DNA of 64,000 bases, taken from Stutzerimonas stutzeri (GTDB lineage Bacteria > Pseudomonadota > Gammaproteobacteria > Pseudomonadales > Pseudomonadaceae). The stretch spans positions 101,798 to 165,797 of the forward strand of contig NZ_JAAMQZ010000006.1 of the NCBI RefSeq assembly GCF_013522825.1, in the 5' to 3' direction. Numbering within the stretch: the first letter of the stretch is position 1; each line of letters begins with the position of its first letter. The notes beneath the pieces were generated by a model, which was not told where the DNA came from, searched no databases, and saw nothing but the letters and a program-made list of their open reading frames with translations. Below, one piece after another: positions 19,342 through 27,787 of the stretch. Both the position numbers and the translations under genes were made by a program.

Positions 19342-20270
19342 TCGACACCCCGGCAGTCACTCAGCAGCGCCAGTGGCCGTGCGGGATGCGCCAGCAAGCC
19401 ATGCTCGAGCATGTAGTCGTTGAGTTGGCGCATCTGGCGCAGCAACTGTCCGTTGTGAAGCTGGATGCTGTTGATTCGTTCGTCGCCCGGCACGATACCG
19501 TCGAGCGTGCGCTGCAGGCTCGCTGTGCTCAGGCCGAGCCGCTGTTGCAGGTGCGTCGAGAACGTGGTGCGGTCGTCCTGCCAGATACGTAGCGCGTCGT
19601 ACCAGAGGCGCTTCAGCCGCCCGCGCTGGGCGGGGTTCAGATGACGGCGGTTGACCACCATGACGTGGGTGATTTCGTTCGGCAGCGCACCGCTGTCGAA
19701 GATGCGTCGTGCGCCCAGGGCTTCCAGTTCGGGACCCATCGCGGCGCTGCTGATGAGTGCGTCGACACGCTTGCTGCGCAAGCCGTATGCGTGTTCCCGC
19801 AGGGGCAGGATGACCAGCTCCAGCTGTTCACGTCCGAACCCGGTCTGATCGAGGATACGCGACAGCAGGAAAGCGGCCTGCGCCGAATCCTCGATGCCCA
19901 GGCGCTGGCCTTGCAGATCGGCCAGGCGTTTCATCGGTGGCACCACATAGAGCACGTCGGCGCCATTGGAGATACCGGCGATCAGCAGGATTTCCAGGTC
20001 GAGCCGCTCGTCACTGCTCTGCAGCAGCAGTGTTTCGCTGAGGCTGAGCATGGCCGCATCCAGCGTGCCGTTGCGCAAGCCGCGCACGACGCCAATCGGG
20101 CTGGGGTATTCAACCAGGCGCAGCGTACCGGGTTGCGACAGCTTGAGTTCACCAGCGATGAAAAGAGGGGCATGACCGGGCCAGCGATCACTGCCGATGC
20201 GGATGGTTTCGGCCTCCGGTTGGCAGGCCAGCAGGCTCAGAAAGAGCAATAGCAACAAGATTCGCGGCAT
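19335..20270 (-). CDS. Orphan periplasmic solute-binding lipoprotein (NrtA/SsuA/PhnD-like)
   Basis: Starts at 20270 (MPRILLLLL) or at 20279; both give a lipoprotein signal ending in LLACQ (lipobox cysteine near residue 16). The mature protein resembles class-II ABC solute-binding proteins for sulfonates, nitrate or phosphonates: TIRIGSDRWPGHAPLFIAGE at the N-terminus, then GVVRGLRNGTLDAAMLSL and LQGQRLGIEDSAQAAFLLSRIL. No permease or ATPase gene is adjacent; instead the gene runs directly into the GGDEF-EAL sensor with a 7-bp overlap, which points to a signalling rather than a transport role. Ligand unknown. Confidence 0.85.
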   Translation of the reverse strand: MPRILLLLLFLSLLACQPEAETIRIGSDRWPGHAPLFIAGELKLSQPGTLRLVEYPSPIGVVRGLRNGTLDAAMLSLSETLLLQSSDERLDLEILLIAGISNGADVLYVVPPMKRLADLQGQRLGIEDSAQAAFLLSRILDQTGFGREQLELVILPLREHAYGLRSKRVDALISSAAMGPELEALGARRIFDSGALPNEITHVMVVNRRHLNPAQRGRLKRLWYDALRIWQDDRTTFSTHLQQRLGLSTASLQRTLDGIVPGDERINSIQLHNGQLLRQMRQLNDYMLEHGLLAHPARPLALLSDCRGVEC

Positions 20271-20429
20271 CCCAGCCATTCCACTGATGGTCTGGTGCCA
20301 CCATAGCCTGAGCGGAAGTTGCCGCATATCCCTTCATTGGTCGGGGTTAATGAGCGGAAACCAGTCTAGATCGGGACATTGGCGTGCTGTGCGCGCTTAG
20401 GTCGCAGCCTTTTCAGGCGCTCGGCCACG

Positions 20430-21425
20430 CTAGCTGGCGGCAAGGGCTAACGCTGTCACGATGATCAGGCCCAGCAGCCCCAGACCCACCGCCAGCTTGC
20501 CGACTGTTTCCGAGGCCAGGCTGGGGGCTTTGTCGAGGGTGTCATTACCGAAGCGGCCTTCGAGACGATGCAGCCCGGTGACGGGCTGGAACAGATTGTC
20601 CGGTTGCTCGGCATGGGCCGGCTCCTCGGACATCTGGCCGTCCCAGGCTTGCCTGGCCATCATCCGGTCGAGCAGGCCGGGCATGAGCAGGGTGCCGATA
20701 ATGGCCTGCAGCGAGGCGCGCCCAACCCAGAGTTCGCGAGGCGCTTCGCGTGCTGCCCGGAGGATGGCCTGCGCCGCCACCTCGGGCGTGTGGATGGGCG
20801 GTACGGGCTGCGGGCGCCTGGTCATCTTGTTGCGTGACCAGTCGAACTGCGGCGTATTGTGGGCCGGCAACTGGACCATCGTCAGCCGCACCTGGCTCTT
20901 GTCGTGGATCAATTCGCAGCGCAGCGAATCGGTGAAGCCGCGGATCGCAAATTTCGCCGCGCAATAGGCCGATTGCAGGGGGATCGCCCGGTAGGCCAGG
21001 GCGGAGCCGACCTGCACGATGGTGCCCCGGTTGCGTGGCTGCATGTGGCGCAACGCCGCCAGCGTGCCGTGAACGACGCCCAGGTAGGTTACGTCCGTGA
21101 CTCGTTTGAACTCCGCCGCGCTGGTCATATGGACGGGGCCGAAGACCGTCGCCATTGCCGAATTCACCCAGAGATCGACTGGCCCCAGCTCCGCCTCGAT
21201 CCGTTCGGCGGCGCGGTCCACCGCTTCGGCATCGGCCACATCCAGCGCAATCGCCAGTGTCCGGGCGCCACCGCTTTCCAGCTCGGCCCGCGTATCCTCC
21301 AGCCCTTGCGCCCCACGCGCGATCAGCGCCACACGGTAGCCGGCGCGCGCCAACGCCCACGCCGTCGCCCGTCCGACACCCGCGCTGGCGCCACATACCA
21401 CAGCGACCCGTCCGCAATCTGTCAT
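20430..21425 (-). CDS. Short-chain dehydrogenase/reductase with C-terminal membrane anchor
   Basis: Start MTDCGRVAVVCGASAGVG at 21425 gives 331 residues; the 71-residue upstream extension is not family-like. Classical SDR features: GASAGVGRA cofactor loop (about 12-20), DVAD (about 63), NSAMA in place of NNAG, catalytic serine in QVGSALAYR and YCAAK. The last 20 residues form a hydrophobic helix (LGLLGLIIVTALAL), suggesting membrane anchoring. Substrate unknown. Divergent from nirK, sharing the 390-bp intergenic region. Confidence 0.88.
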   Translation of the reverse strand: MTDCGRVAVVCGASAGVGRATAWALARAGYRVALIARGAQGLEDTRAELESGGARTLAIALDVADAEAVDRAAERIEAELGPVDLWVNSAMATVFGPVHMTSAAEFKRVTDVTYLGVVHGTLAALRHMQPRNRGTIVQVGSALAYRAIPLQSAYCAAKFAIRGFTDSLRCELIHDKSQVRLTMVQLPAHNTPQFDWSRNKMTRRPQPVPPIHTPEVAAQAILRAAREAPRELWVGRASLQAIIGTLLMPGLLDRMMARQAWDGQMSEEPAHAEQPDNLFQPVTGLHRLEGRFGNDTLDKAPSLASETVGKLAVGLGLLGLIIVTALALAAS

Positions 21426-21815
21426 GTCTGTCCCCTTCGTCGATTCAGAGGCCGGATGCCGCTGACCCTCGCCTGTTGCAGTTGACCGGCGAGGGATGGA
21501 CTGAGTTGCGAGGTGGGAATAGGCGCGGCAGACAAACATTTCCCGAGACTGGATGAGCCGTTGCGCATCGCCTGCTTTGTGCCGGCTCGGCGAGCCTTGC
21601 CGGAGTGGCGCAGGCATCGTTGTTGCAACTGCCGCCACTCGATGTGTGGAAACGGTTAATTGCCCATTCGGCGAATTGCCAGAGAGGTATTCCTTAGGGG
21701 TGTGGCAAATCGACGCCTTCTACCTAATGAGTCTTAATTCTTGTCGACACGCAAGGTTTGCCTGCCGGGTTTGTCGCGTAATGCGCGAAATTTTGAACCA
21801 GCAGGAGTACGCGCT
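21426..21815. other. 390-bp divergent intergenic region between SDR gene and nirK
   Basis: No gene is supported. Toward nirK it has a direct repeat AATTGCC (21658-21664 and 21674-21680), and TTGTCGACACGCAA (21741-21754), which keeps the outer TTG...CAA of an FNR/DNR box but not the inner AT/AT or GT bases. No perfect TTGAT-N4-ATCAA was found. The nirK ribosome binding site AGGAG is at 21803-21807. Confidence 0.6.
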
Positions 21816-22895
21816 GTGAATACAATCAAGCATCTGGCCTTATCCATTGCATTGGCTTTCAGCGGCCAGGTTCTAGCGGACGCTGCTGACGGTCTGTCAC
21901 GTGTCAAGGTTGGTCTGGTGGCACCGCCCCAGGTGCATGCCCATGAGCAGGTGGCGCCGAAAGAGCCGCGCGTGGTGCAGTTCCGCCTGGTGATCGAGGA
22001 AAAGAAAATGGTCATCGACGACCAGGGCACCACGCTCCAGGCGATGACGTTCAATGGCTCGATGCCCGGCCCGACCATGGTGGTGCACGAGGGTGACTTC
22101 GTAGAGCTGACCCTGGTCAATCCGGCCAGCAACAGCATGCCGCACAACATCGACCTGCACGCGGCCACCGGTGCGCTGGGCGGCGCCGCCCTGACGCTGG
22201 TATCTCCCGGACAGGAAGCCGTGCTGCGCTTCAAGGCCGACCGTACCGGTACCTTCGTCTATCATTGCGCACCCGAAGGCATGGTCGCCTGGCACGTGCT
22301 GGCCGGCATGAGCGGCACGCTGATGGTGCTGCCGCGTGAGGGCCTGAAAGACCCGGCTGGCAATGCCGTTCGTTATGACCGCGCCTACACCATCGGCGAA
22401 TTCGACCTGTATATCCCCAAGGACAAGGACGGCAAGTACAAGGATTACAGCACCCTGCTCGACAGTTATGCCGACACTCGCGAAACCATGCGCGGCCTGA
22501 TCCCGAGCCACGTGGTGTTCAACGGTCGGGTCGGCGCACTGACCGGCAAGAACGCCCTCAAAGCCAACGTCGGCGAATCGGTCCTGCTGATCCACTCCCA
22601 GGCCAACCGCGATTCCCGTCCGCACCTGATCGGCGGCCACGGTGACTGGGTATGGGAAACCGGCAAGTTCGACAACCCGCCGCTGAAGAACCTGGAAACC
22701 TGGTTCGTGCGCGGTGGCTCGGCTGCCGTAGCGCTCTATACATTCCGCCAGCCCGGCGTCTATGCCTACCTCAACCACAACCTGATCGAGGCGGAAATGG
22801 GCGCAGCCGGCCATATCGTGGTGGAAGGCGGCGAGTGGAACGAGGAGCTGATGAAGCAGGTCAAGGCCCCCGGCCCGATCACTTCGCAGGAGTAG
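21816..22895 (+). CDS. nirK: NirK, copper-containing nitrite reductase
   Basis: Periplasmic trimeric enzyme reducing nitrite to NO. GTG start at 21816 with AGGAG 8 bp upstream gives 359 residues; an earlier in-frame TTG lacks a ribosome binding site. Signal peptide about 1-21. Type-1 copper ligands are H110, C151, H160 and M165; type-2 ligands H115 and H150 plus a third histidine in HLIGGHGDW (about 306-320); catalytic aspartate D113. Spacing equals that of Alcaligenes NirK with an offset of 15. Followed 4 bp later by nirV. It makes the NO consumed by NorBC. Confidence 0.97.
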   Translation: MNTIKHLALSIALAFSGQVLADAADGLSRVKVGLVAPPQVHAHEQVAPKEPRVVQFRLVIEEKKMVIDDQGTTLQAMTFNGSMPGPTMVVHEGDFVELTLVNPASNSMPHNIDLHAATGALGGAALTLVSPGQEAVLRFKADRTGTFVYHCAPEGMVAWHVLAGMSGTLMVLPREGLKDPAGNAVRYDRAYTIGEFDLYIPKDKDGKYKDYSTLLDSYADTRETMRGLIPSHVVFNGRVGALTGKNALKANVGESVLLIHSQANRDSRPHLIGGHGDWVWETGKFDNPPLKNLETWFVRGGSAAVALYTFRQPGVYAYLNHNLIEAEMGAAGHIVVEGGEWNEELMKQVKAPGPITSQE

Positions 22896-22899
22896 AGCC

Positions 22900-23640
22900 A
22901 TGCAGCGCTTCGTGTACCGCGCAGTCCCGCTGCTGCTGGGCCTGCTGACGGCCTGCGGCGAACCGCAGGTGGTGTCGCAGGTGGAGCCGGAGCTGGTGGC
23001 GGTGCCGACCGGCCTGGCGCGTTATCACCTGCCGGGCGGCAGCGAGGTGCACGAAGAGCGTCTGGAGGGCTTCTCGATCATGCGTCGGCAGGTCAGCCAG
23101 GCCGAATACGCCGCGTGCGTAGCTGATGGCGAATGCCCGGCGCTGGATGTGGCGCCGGACGAAACGGCGGCGCAACTGCCGGCGGTGGGGCTGAGCTGGC
23201 AGGATGCCAATGCCTATGCGGCCTGGCTGTCGCGTCGCAGCGGATATCACTATCGGCTGCCGCGGCACGGCGAGTGGATACTGGCGGCGGCCTCGGCCTA
23301 CATCGAGGAGGCGCCGATAGTGGACGATCCGCGCAACCCGTCGCGCCGCTGGCTCGCCGAATATGCGCAGCGTGCCAACCGCGAGCGCCTGCCGGAAACG
23401 CTCAAGCCTTTCGGCGGCTATGGCAGCAACGAGCACGGCCTGCTGGATGCCGGTGGAAACGTCTGGGAATGGACCGATACCTGCTTTTCGCGCAACGCTG
23501 GCGACTTCTGCGGCATTCGCATCGCCGCCGGGCGCCACCCTTCGGTATTGTCCGAATTCGAGCGCAACCCCACCAGCGGTGCCTGTTCGGTAGGTCTGCC
23601 GCCGACCCATCTGGGCCTGCGGCTGGTGCGCGAAGGCTGA
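22900..23640 (+). CDS. nirV: NirV, FGE/sulfatase-modifying-factor domain lipoprotein
   Basis: A 246-residue protein commonly found next to nirK; its exact role is not established. It begins with a lipoprotein-type signal (LLLGLLTACGEP, cysteine near 19). The rest is a formylglycine-generating-enzyme-type fold: FSIMRRQVSQAEYAACVADG, AVGLSWQDANAYAAWLSRR, YRLPRHGEWILAA and GGNVWEWTDTC. The start is 5 bp after the nirK stop with a GGAG ribosome binding site in the nirK tail, so nirK and nirV form one operon. Confidence 0.93.
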   Translation: MQRFVYRAVPLLLGLLTACGEPQVVSQVEPELVAVPTGLARYHLPGGSEVHEERLEGFSIMRRQVSQAEYAACVADGECPALDVAPDETAAQLPAVGLSWQDANAYAAWLSRRSGYHYRLPRHGEWILAAASAYIEEAPIVDDPRNPSRRWLAEYAQRANRERLPETLKPFGGYGSNEHGLLDAGGNVWEWTDTCFSRNAGDFCGIRIAAGRHPSVLSEFERNPTSGACSVGLPPTHLGLRLVREG

Positions 23641-23712
23641 CCCGGTCACTGGCCGGGGGCTCGGGCCGCACCCTGTCGGCGACCCTTCGTTGAATCGAGC
23701 TGACCCGCAGCC

Positions 23713-25986
23713 TCATAACCGGTAAAGGTCCACCTTCCACCAGGCGGGTAGCAGGTCTTTGACCCTGTTCTGGCCGAAGCGATCATCGAGCAGGTACACC
23801 ACGCCCTGATCGGCGGTGGTGCGTATGACGCGACCTGCCGCCTGCACCACTTTCTGCATGCCGGGAAAGAGATAGGCATAGTCATGGCCATTCTCTTCGC
23901 CAAACATCTGCTGCATGCGGGCTTTGACTTCTTCGTTGATCAGGTTGATCTGCGGCAGGCCGAGGGTGGCGATGAAGGCGCCGATCAGGCGTTTGCCAGG
24001 CAGGTCGATGCCCTCGCCAAACGCGCCACCGAGTACGGCAAAGCCGATGCCCTCGGAGTGAATCGTGAAACTGTCGAGAAAGGCCTGGCGCTCGCCTTCA
24101 TTCATGCTGCGGGTCTGCACGCTGCTGGGGACCTCGGGGTACAGCGCCATGAACAGTTCGCGCACCTGCTGCAGGTAGGCATAGCTGCTGAAGAACGCCA
24201 GGTAGTTCCCCGGAGCACGCCGGTACTGTTCGGCCATCAACCGGCAGATCGGCGCGAGGCTGGTTTCGCGATGCTGGTAGCGGGTCGACAGGTTGCGCAC
24301 CACGCGCACGGACAACTGCTCAGCCGAGAAGGGGGATTCGACATCGATCCACTGGGTTTCCTCAGGCAGCCCCAACAGATCCTGGTAATAGCTGGCTGGC
24401 CGCAGGGTCGCCGAGAACAGGGTGGTGGTATGGGCGTCGCTGAAGCGGCTGGCGAGAAAGGGCGCCGGCACGATGTTGCGCAGGCACAGCGTGGTGTGAT
24501 CGCCGATGGCCTGGGTGTCTTGGCGGGTGACATCGAACAGTGAGTGCGGGCCGTAGGCCTCGCTCAGGCGACAGAACAGCATGGCATCCAGATAGAACTG
24601 CAGCAGCAGCCGGTCCTGTCCGGTGGGATGGTCGGTCAGGTGATCGGTGATGGCGCTGACCGCCCGCTGCAGCGCTGCGACGAGCAAGTCAGGGACGGCG
24701 GGGTGGATCTGATAATCCGCTTGCTGCACCTGATTGAGCTGCTCCCAGTGCCGGCTGACGCGCTGCAACACGTTGCGCAGGCCCGAGGGCACGCTACGGC
24801 ACAGCTCATGAAACGCCACCTGGTCGAGTTCGGCGGTGTACATGCCGCGGGCCCGATCCACCAGGTTGTGTGCCTCGTCCACCAGCACGGCGACACGCCA
24901 TTCGTTGCTCTGGGCAAGGCCGTAAAGCAGGGCGCCCATATCGAAGTAATAGTTGTAATCGCAGACCACCACATCGGCCCAGCGACACAGCTCCTGGCTC
25001 AGGTAGTACGGACAGACCTGATGGGCGAGGGCAACGGCGCGTACCTGCTCGCGCGTCAGCCAGCCCTGTTGCAGCGCAGCCTGGCGAGCTTGCGGCAAGC
25101 GATTGTAGAACCCCTTGGCCAGCGGGCAGGACTCGCCATGGCAGCTCTTTTCTGGATGCTCGCAGGCCTTGTCGCGGGCTACATGCTCCAGCACGCGCAG
25201 CGGCATGCCCGCGTTTCCCTCACGCAGGCTGTGCAGCGCGTCCAGCGCCAGGCGGCGGCCCGGTGTCTTGGCCGTGAGAAAGAACAGCCGATCCAGTTGC
25301 TGGCCCGGCATGGCCTTGAGTTGCGGAAAGAGGGTGCCCAGCGTCTTGCCGATGCCGGTCGTGGCCTGGGCCATGAGGGGGCGGCCATCGCGAGCGCTGC
25401 GATACACCGCCTCGGCAAGCTGGCGTTGTCCCCGGCGAAAGTCCGGGTAGGGAAAAACGAGCGTATCCAGGCAGGTATCGCGCCGTTCGCGGTGAGCTTC
25501 TTCCTGTTCCGCCCAGAGCAGAAAGCGTTGGCACTGCAACTCGAAGAAGCGTTGCAGATCGGCGGCGCTCAGCACCTCGACGAAGGCGTTCTCGGTATGG
25601 GTGAGTACGTTGAAGTAGACGACGGCCAGCTCCAGCTCCTGCAGACCCCACTGCTGGCAGAGCAGCCAGCCATAGACTTTCACTTGCGCCCAGTGCAGCG
25701 TGCGGTGGTTGGCCGGAATCCGGCTGATGTCGCCACGGTGGGTCTTGATTTCCTCCAGGCGATTGCGTTCGGGGTCATAACCGTCGGCGCGGCCACTGAC
25801 GAACAGCCCAGGGTAGCTGCCGCTGAGTGGCAGTTCGGCGAGATAGTCAGCGCCACGGCGACTGACCACGGTCTGGTGACCGGCGATGCCCTCCTGAGCC
25901 GTGGGCGAGGGCGTGAAACGCAGGTCGAGATCGCCCTCCTTGGCGGTGAACTCGCAAAGGGCGCGCACCGCCACCGAGTAGGTCAT
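23713..25986 (-). CDS. DinG/XPD-type ATP-dependent DNA helicase with N-terminal RecB-like nuclease domain
   Basis: A 757-residue superfamily 2 Fe-S helicase. The N-terminal about 110 residues carry a PD-(D/E)XK-type pattern: GRADGYD (D68), EEIK (E79 and K81) and a QxxxY motif (Q101-Y105 in AQVKVYGWLL). Helicase motif I is ATTGIGKT (about 205). Cysteines in KACEHPEKSCHGESC and ALAHQVCPYY fit a four-cysteine 4Fe-4S site; the Walker B is VDEAHNLVD; late motifs include FFSSYAYL, GGAFGEGIDLPG and QAAGRVIRT. The start overlaps the FAN1 stop (ATGA), so the two are cotranscribed, and under the LexA-box promoter upstream. Confidence 0.93.
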   Translation of the reverse strand: MTYSVAVRALCEFTAKEGDLDLRFTPSPTAQEGIAGHQTVVSRRGADYLAELPLSGSYPGLFVSGRADGYDPERNRLEEIKTHRGDISRIPANHRTLHWAQVKVYGWLLCQQWGLQELELAVVYFNVLTHTENAFVEVLSAADLQRFFELQCQRFLLWAEQEEAHRERRDTCLDTLVFPYPDFRRGQRQLAEAVYRSARDGRPLMAQATTGIGKTLGTLFPQLKAMPGQQLDRLFFLTAKTPGRRLALDALHSLREGNAGMPLRVLEHVARDKACEHPEKSCHGESCPLAKGFYNRLPQARQAALQQGWLTREQVRAVALAHQVCPYYLSQELCRWADVVVCDYNYYFDMGALLYGLAQSNEWRVAVLVDEAHNLVDRARGMYTAELDQVAFHELCRSVPSGLRNVLQRVSRHWEQLNQVQQADYQIHPAVPDLLVAALQRAVSAITDHLTDHPTGQDRLLLQFYLDAMLFCRLSEAYGPHSLFDVTRQDTQAIGDHTTLCLRNIVPAPFLASRFSDAHTTTLFSATLRPASYYQDLLGLPEETQWIDVESPFSAEQLSVRVVRNLSTRYQHRETSLAPICRLMAEQYRRAPGNYLAFFSSYAYLQQVRELFMALYPEVPSSVQTRSMNEGERQAFLDSFTIHSEGIGFAVLGGAFGEGIDLPGKRLIGAFIATLGLPQINLINEEVKARMQQMFGEENGHDYAYLFPGMQKVVQAAGRVIRTTADQGVVYLLDDRFGQNRVKDLLPAWWKVDLYRL

Positions 25987-27623
25987 GCGGCGTCCCAGCT
26001 GACGTAACAGACCTCGACCGGAATGCCCTGCTCGGCGGCAAAGGCCAGCCAGCGCTTCTGGTTGTCCTGCAGGCGGTCGCCCGGGCCTTTTACCTCGATC
26101 ATCCGGTAGCGCTGCTCATGGGGGTAGAACTGGATCAGGTCGGGCATGCCGGCACGGTTGGCTTTCACATCCAGGAGCAGGCGGGCGAAGCAGGCCTGCA
26201 GGTGCTGCGCGGGAATGCAGTGCAGTGCCCGTTCCAGAAGCTGCTCATCGAGCAGAGACCAGAACACGAACGGCGACTGAATACCGACTTTCTCCCGGTA
26301 GCGCTCAAGGATCAGTTGCGGGTAGGCAGCGTCCTGCAGGCGAGCCAGACACCGCTTGAACAGATCCTGCCGGCGTACGTGAAAGTCCGGACTGAAGAGA
26401 TCTGCCGGGCCTCGGTGGAAGGGATGGAAAAAAGCCCCCGGCAGTGGTGCGAAGATGGCCTCCCAGCAGAGCAGACCGAACAGGCTGCACAGCAGGCCGT
26501 TCTCCACGTAATGCACGGGCGCCTGCTCTGTACTGAAGTGATCGCGCACGGCCATTTCCACGCTGCCGTGCCCGGGCGTGGGCAAGGTCAGCTCGATGCG
26601 CAATGCTTCAGCCGCCTTGGGTCGCCTGGGGACGGGCAATCCCAGCTTGCGGCGCAATCGTCTCAGGGCGCGCTCGAGACGCTGACGTTCTTCATCGCTT
26701 TTGGGCACGGCACTGAATGCCAGTGCCTGCTCATGGGCTTCGGCATCACGGCCCAGTTGCTCCAGGACACGAATCTGCCGCCAGCGAGCCTGGGCGTCTT
26801 CGCTGCGCTGATAGACCACCAGCGCTTGCTCCAGCAGGCCGCACTTCTCCAAATGATGGGCAATCTGAAACAGCTGCCTGGCGTGACGGCTGCGTAGATA
26901 AGGACTATCAGACGAAAAGGCCAGCAGCGGCGGCAGCACTGCTTCGACGGTCTCGCCCGCTTCGAAACGGACCCGTAGCGCACGCAGCTGCAGGTAGTCC
27001 TCCAGATCCTGCCGGCTGCGAAAGCCGCGACACTGCGGGCTGATCTCCACCGATTCGTAGCGATAGACACCCAGATCCGCCAGCACGAATTCGGACCAGT
27101 CCTGAGCCAGATTCCCGAAGAACATCAGGCGCAGGCGGTCACAGAGCTCGCTCACCTGCAGGCTCAGCAGGCGATCATCAAGGCCGGGACACCAGCTGAT
27201 AAAGGTCCGCGCCGGCAGGTCCTGCGCCTGCAGTTGCTCAATCAGCTCGCCTTTCCTCTGTGCGGCGCGGCGATCCTGCAGGGGCAGATGCTTGAGCACT
27301 TCATCCTTGCGCAGCAGTTCAGCTACTTCGGCGGCGCCTAACAGCGCCTGCTCACTGATCCAGCCGAGTTCAAGCAGGGGGCGAGCGGCAGCCAGGCAAT
27401 CACCGAGCTCGGGATAGTCGAGCTTGCTCAGGCGAAAGTGACAACCGCGTCGCATGATCATGCGCACCAGCAGTCCCTGGGTCGGCCACACAAGGGAGTG
27501 AAAGGTTTCAATAAATGCCTGCTCCTCAACGGTCAGCAAATCGGCATAGCGCTCATTCACCCAGGCGAGCGCTGTGCGGAAATTGCTGAGGTAGTAAAGG
27601 TCGGTGGGAAGGGGAGTAGGCAT
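25983..27623 (-). CDS. fan1: FAN1-type structure-specific nuclease (VRR-NUC domain)
   Basis: Homologue of Fanconi-associated nuclease 1; the family cleaves 5' flaps and acts in interstrand crosslink repair. With the ATG at 27623 it is 546 residues. The C-terminal VRR-NUC domain has GMPDL with D495 and IEVKG with E510 and K512; the spacing is that of the catalytic Asp-Glu-Lys set of the structurally studied P. aeruginosa FAN1. The middle is helical/TPR-like (LEKCGLLEQALVVYQRSED). A further ATG at 27653 would add 10 residues but overlaps the predicted -10 box, so 27623 is chosen. Overlaps the helicase gene by 4 bp. Confidence 0.93.
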   Translation of the reverse strand: MPTPLPTDLYYLSNFRTALAWVNERYADLLTVEEQAFIETFHSLVWPTQGLLVRMIMRRGCHFRLSKLDYPELGDCLAAARPLLELGWISEQALLGAAEVAELLRKDEVLKHLPLQDRRAAQRKGELIEQLQAQDLPARTFISWCPGLDDRLLSLQVSELCDRLRLMFFGNLAQDWSEFVLADLGVYRYESVEISPQCRGFRSRQDLEDYLQLRALRVRFEAGETVEAVLPPLLAFSSDSPYLRSRHARQLFQIAHHLEKCGLLEQALVVYQRSEDAQARWRQIRVLEQLGRDAEAHEQALAFSAVPKSDEERQRLERALRRLRRKLGLPVPRRPKAAEALRIELTLPTPGHGSVEMAVRDHFSTEQAPVHYVENGLLCSLFGLLCWEAIFAPLPGAFFHPFHRGPADLFSPDFHVRRQDLFKRCLARLQDAAYPQLILERYREKVGIQSPFVFWSLLDEQLLERALHCIPAQHLQACFARLLLDVKANRAGMPDLIQFYPHEQRYRMIEVKGPGDRLQDNQKRWLAFAAEQGIPVEVCYVSWDAA

Positions 27624-27634
27624 GGCGGTAATCA

Positions 27635-27650
27635 CTGTATTCTTGTACAG
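27635..27650 (-). promoter_or_regulatory. LexA/SOS box
   Basis: CTGTACAAGAATACAG on the minus strand matches the CTG-N10-CAG LexA consensus exactly, with an AT-rich centre. It lies 11 bp before the FAN1 start codon and directly after the predicted -10 box, covering the expected transcription start, an arrangement suited to repression. Confidence 0.85.
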
Positions 27651-27651
27651 C

Positions 27652-27680
27652 ATTGTCCGCGTTGGCGCACGGGTGATCAA
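27652..27680 (-). promoter_or_regulatory. Sigma70-type promoter of the FAN1-helicase operon
   Basis: TTGATC (27680-27675) and GACAAT (27657-27652) are separated by exactly 17 bp on the minus strand. The LexA box begins 1 bp downstream of the -10. Confidence 0.7.
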
Positions 27681-27787
27681 CCGCGTTGTGGGTCACGCAT
27701 TCCAGGATTTCAGCGTAGCGCCGAACCCGTTGCTGTTATTGAGCCGTGCAGGTTGCTGGCGTCGTGTGCGGCAAGTCATCGAGGAGC

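Noticed and set aside
21741..21815. Longer NirK starting at TTG 21741
   Set aside because: It would place an unlikely leader before the signal peptide. The GTG at 21816 has AGGAG at the right distance.
27651..27653. Alternative upstream ATG for FAN1
   Set aside because: It overlaps the predicted -10 box, so a transcript from this promoter would not contain it; it also lacks a ribosome binding site. Still possible if another promoter exists.
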